Translations under genes and position numbers: made by a program
In this document: positions 63,476 to 64,000 of the stretch, one piece after another
Position numbering within the stretch: position 1 is the stretch's first letter
Layout of the letters: every line of letters begins with the position of its first letter
From: Providencia stuartii
GTDB lineage: Bacteria > Pseudomonadota > Gammaproteobacteria > Enterobacterales > Enterobacteriaceae
Assembly (NCBI GenBank): GCA_900455155.1
Contig: UGUC01000002.1
Location: 2,294,001 to 2,358,000, forward strand
Direction of reading: 5' to 3'
Length of the DNA stretch: 64,000 nucleotides
Notes under the pieces: model-generated
What the model was told of the DNA's origin: nothing
The model's database searches: none
The model's input: the letters and a program-made list of their open reading frames with translations, nothing else

Positions 63476-64000
63476 TTAATTATTACCGAACATTTCCTTC
63501 ACCCAATCTGGTGCGTCTTCTTGGGCCGGTTGAGCGTTGTTATTTAAATCCCAAACTGGCTCTTGCTGTGCGGATGATTGGCATAATGCGTCTGGCGCCT
63601 CAGTCCAAATCGGCAATACGCGTCCGCCACCAAAGTCTGAACAGTTAAATTGACCATCAGGCATCACTTTCATATCCACAATCCCTTCAGGCTGACGATT
63701 AATCAACGCCAATGGTGTTTGATTATCCAAATAACGCTGATACACACGCAATGCACCGGTAGAGCCCGTTAACTGTGTTGGGCCCATTATTATCACGACC
63801 AATCCAGACAATGGCGATTTCTTTACCATCAATACCTGCATACCAGCTATCACGCAAGTCATTGGTTGTTCCCGTTTTACCCGCTAAATTATATTTGCCA
63901 TATTTCTTCAGCAGTACTCGCCCAGTACCTTGTTGCACCACTTGCTGCATACCATAGAGCGTTAAATAAGCCGCTTGTGACGGTATTGCACGCTCAGCGG
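63476..64000 (-). CDS. mrcB: MrcB (PBP1b), C-terminal fragment, frameshifted here
   Basis: Bifunctional class A penicillin-binding protein that polymerises and crosslinks peptidoglycan; only the end of the transpeptidase domain and the C-terminal tail are in the window. AAYLTLYGMQQVVQQGTGR and the KTGTT box (NLAGKTGTTNDLRDSWYAGID) identify PBP1b. Frame changes at GGGCCC 63780-63785; dropping one base restores NNGPTQLTGSTGALRVYQRYL. The tail (CSDFGGGRVLPIW, WVKEMFGNN) matches the PBP1b C-terminus of E. coli. The gene continues past the window edge. Confidence 0.92.

Overview
The window looks like a chromosomal segment from an enterobacterium of the Morganellaceae, most likely Providencia. This is inferred from moderately AT-rich DNA, near-full-length similarity of most proteins to E. 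coli counterparts, and some non-E. coli gene content. No marker in the window fixes the species.

Layout. Positions 1-45962 largely follow the E. coli 10-12 min region: purE/purK, ybbP-ybbA/tesA-ybbO-cnoX-qmcA-ybbJ, cueR/copA, ybaP-ybaK, ushA/fsr, ybaL/gsk, hemH, adk, htpG, recR-ybaB-dnaX, apt, priC, rsmS, mscK, acrR/acrAB. Several genes are added to this backbone: an MFS transporter and a phytase-like periplasmic protein near purK; a thiolase-fold (KAS III-like) enzyme and a nucleotidyltransferase between ybaK and ushA; a Wzz-type chain-length regulator between gsk and hemH; a low-GC FUSC-family membrane protein between priC and rsmS; and a ychN homologue beside acrR. After acrB come an orphan TPS-domain secreted protein and an SLC13/DASS anion transporter. 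The E. coli 62-min block eno-pyrG-mazG-relA-rlmD follows, then the 3.6-min block dgt-mtn-btuF-erpA-hemL-mrcB. Decayed fragments lie between pyrG and mazG (an ABC exporter ATPase tail) and between hemL and mrcB (a possible HTH antitoxin).

Genes working together: copper sensing and efflux (cueR operator, copA); multidrug efflux (acrR operator, acrAB); DNA replication, repair and restart (dnaX, ybaB, recR, priC); nucleotide supply and salvage (purEK, adk, apt, gsk, ushA, pyrG, dgt, mazG); the stringent response (relA beside mazG); haem and Fe-S metabolism (hemH, hemL, erpA); proteostasis (htpG, cnoX).

Two recoding signals stand out. dnaX carries an E. coli-like -1 frameshift module that would make the gamma subunit. 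copA carries a CCCAAAA heptamer, followed five bases later by two interlocking complementary pairs that could form a pseudoknot, placed exactly after three N-terminal copper-binding domains. This would release a three-domain soluble copper protein.

Thirteen reading-frame breaks in eight complete genes plus the partial mrcB (purK, copA, ybaK, the KAS III-like gene, ushA, ybaL x3, gsk x3, the FUSC gene, mrcB) are all repaired by removing one base from a homopolymer. Insertion-type sequencing error is the simplest explanation, so these genes are described as probably intact in the organism. No tRNA, rRNA, CRISPR array or complete insertion sequence was seen.
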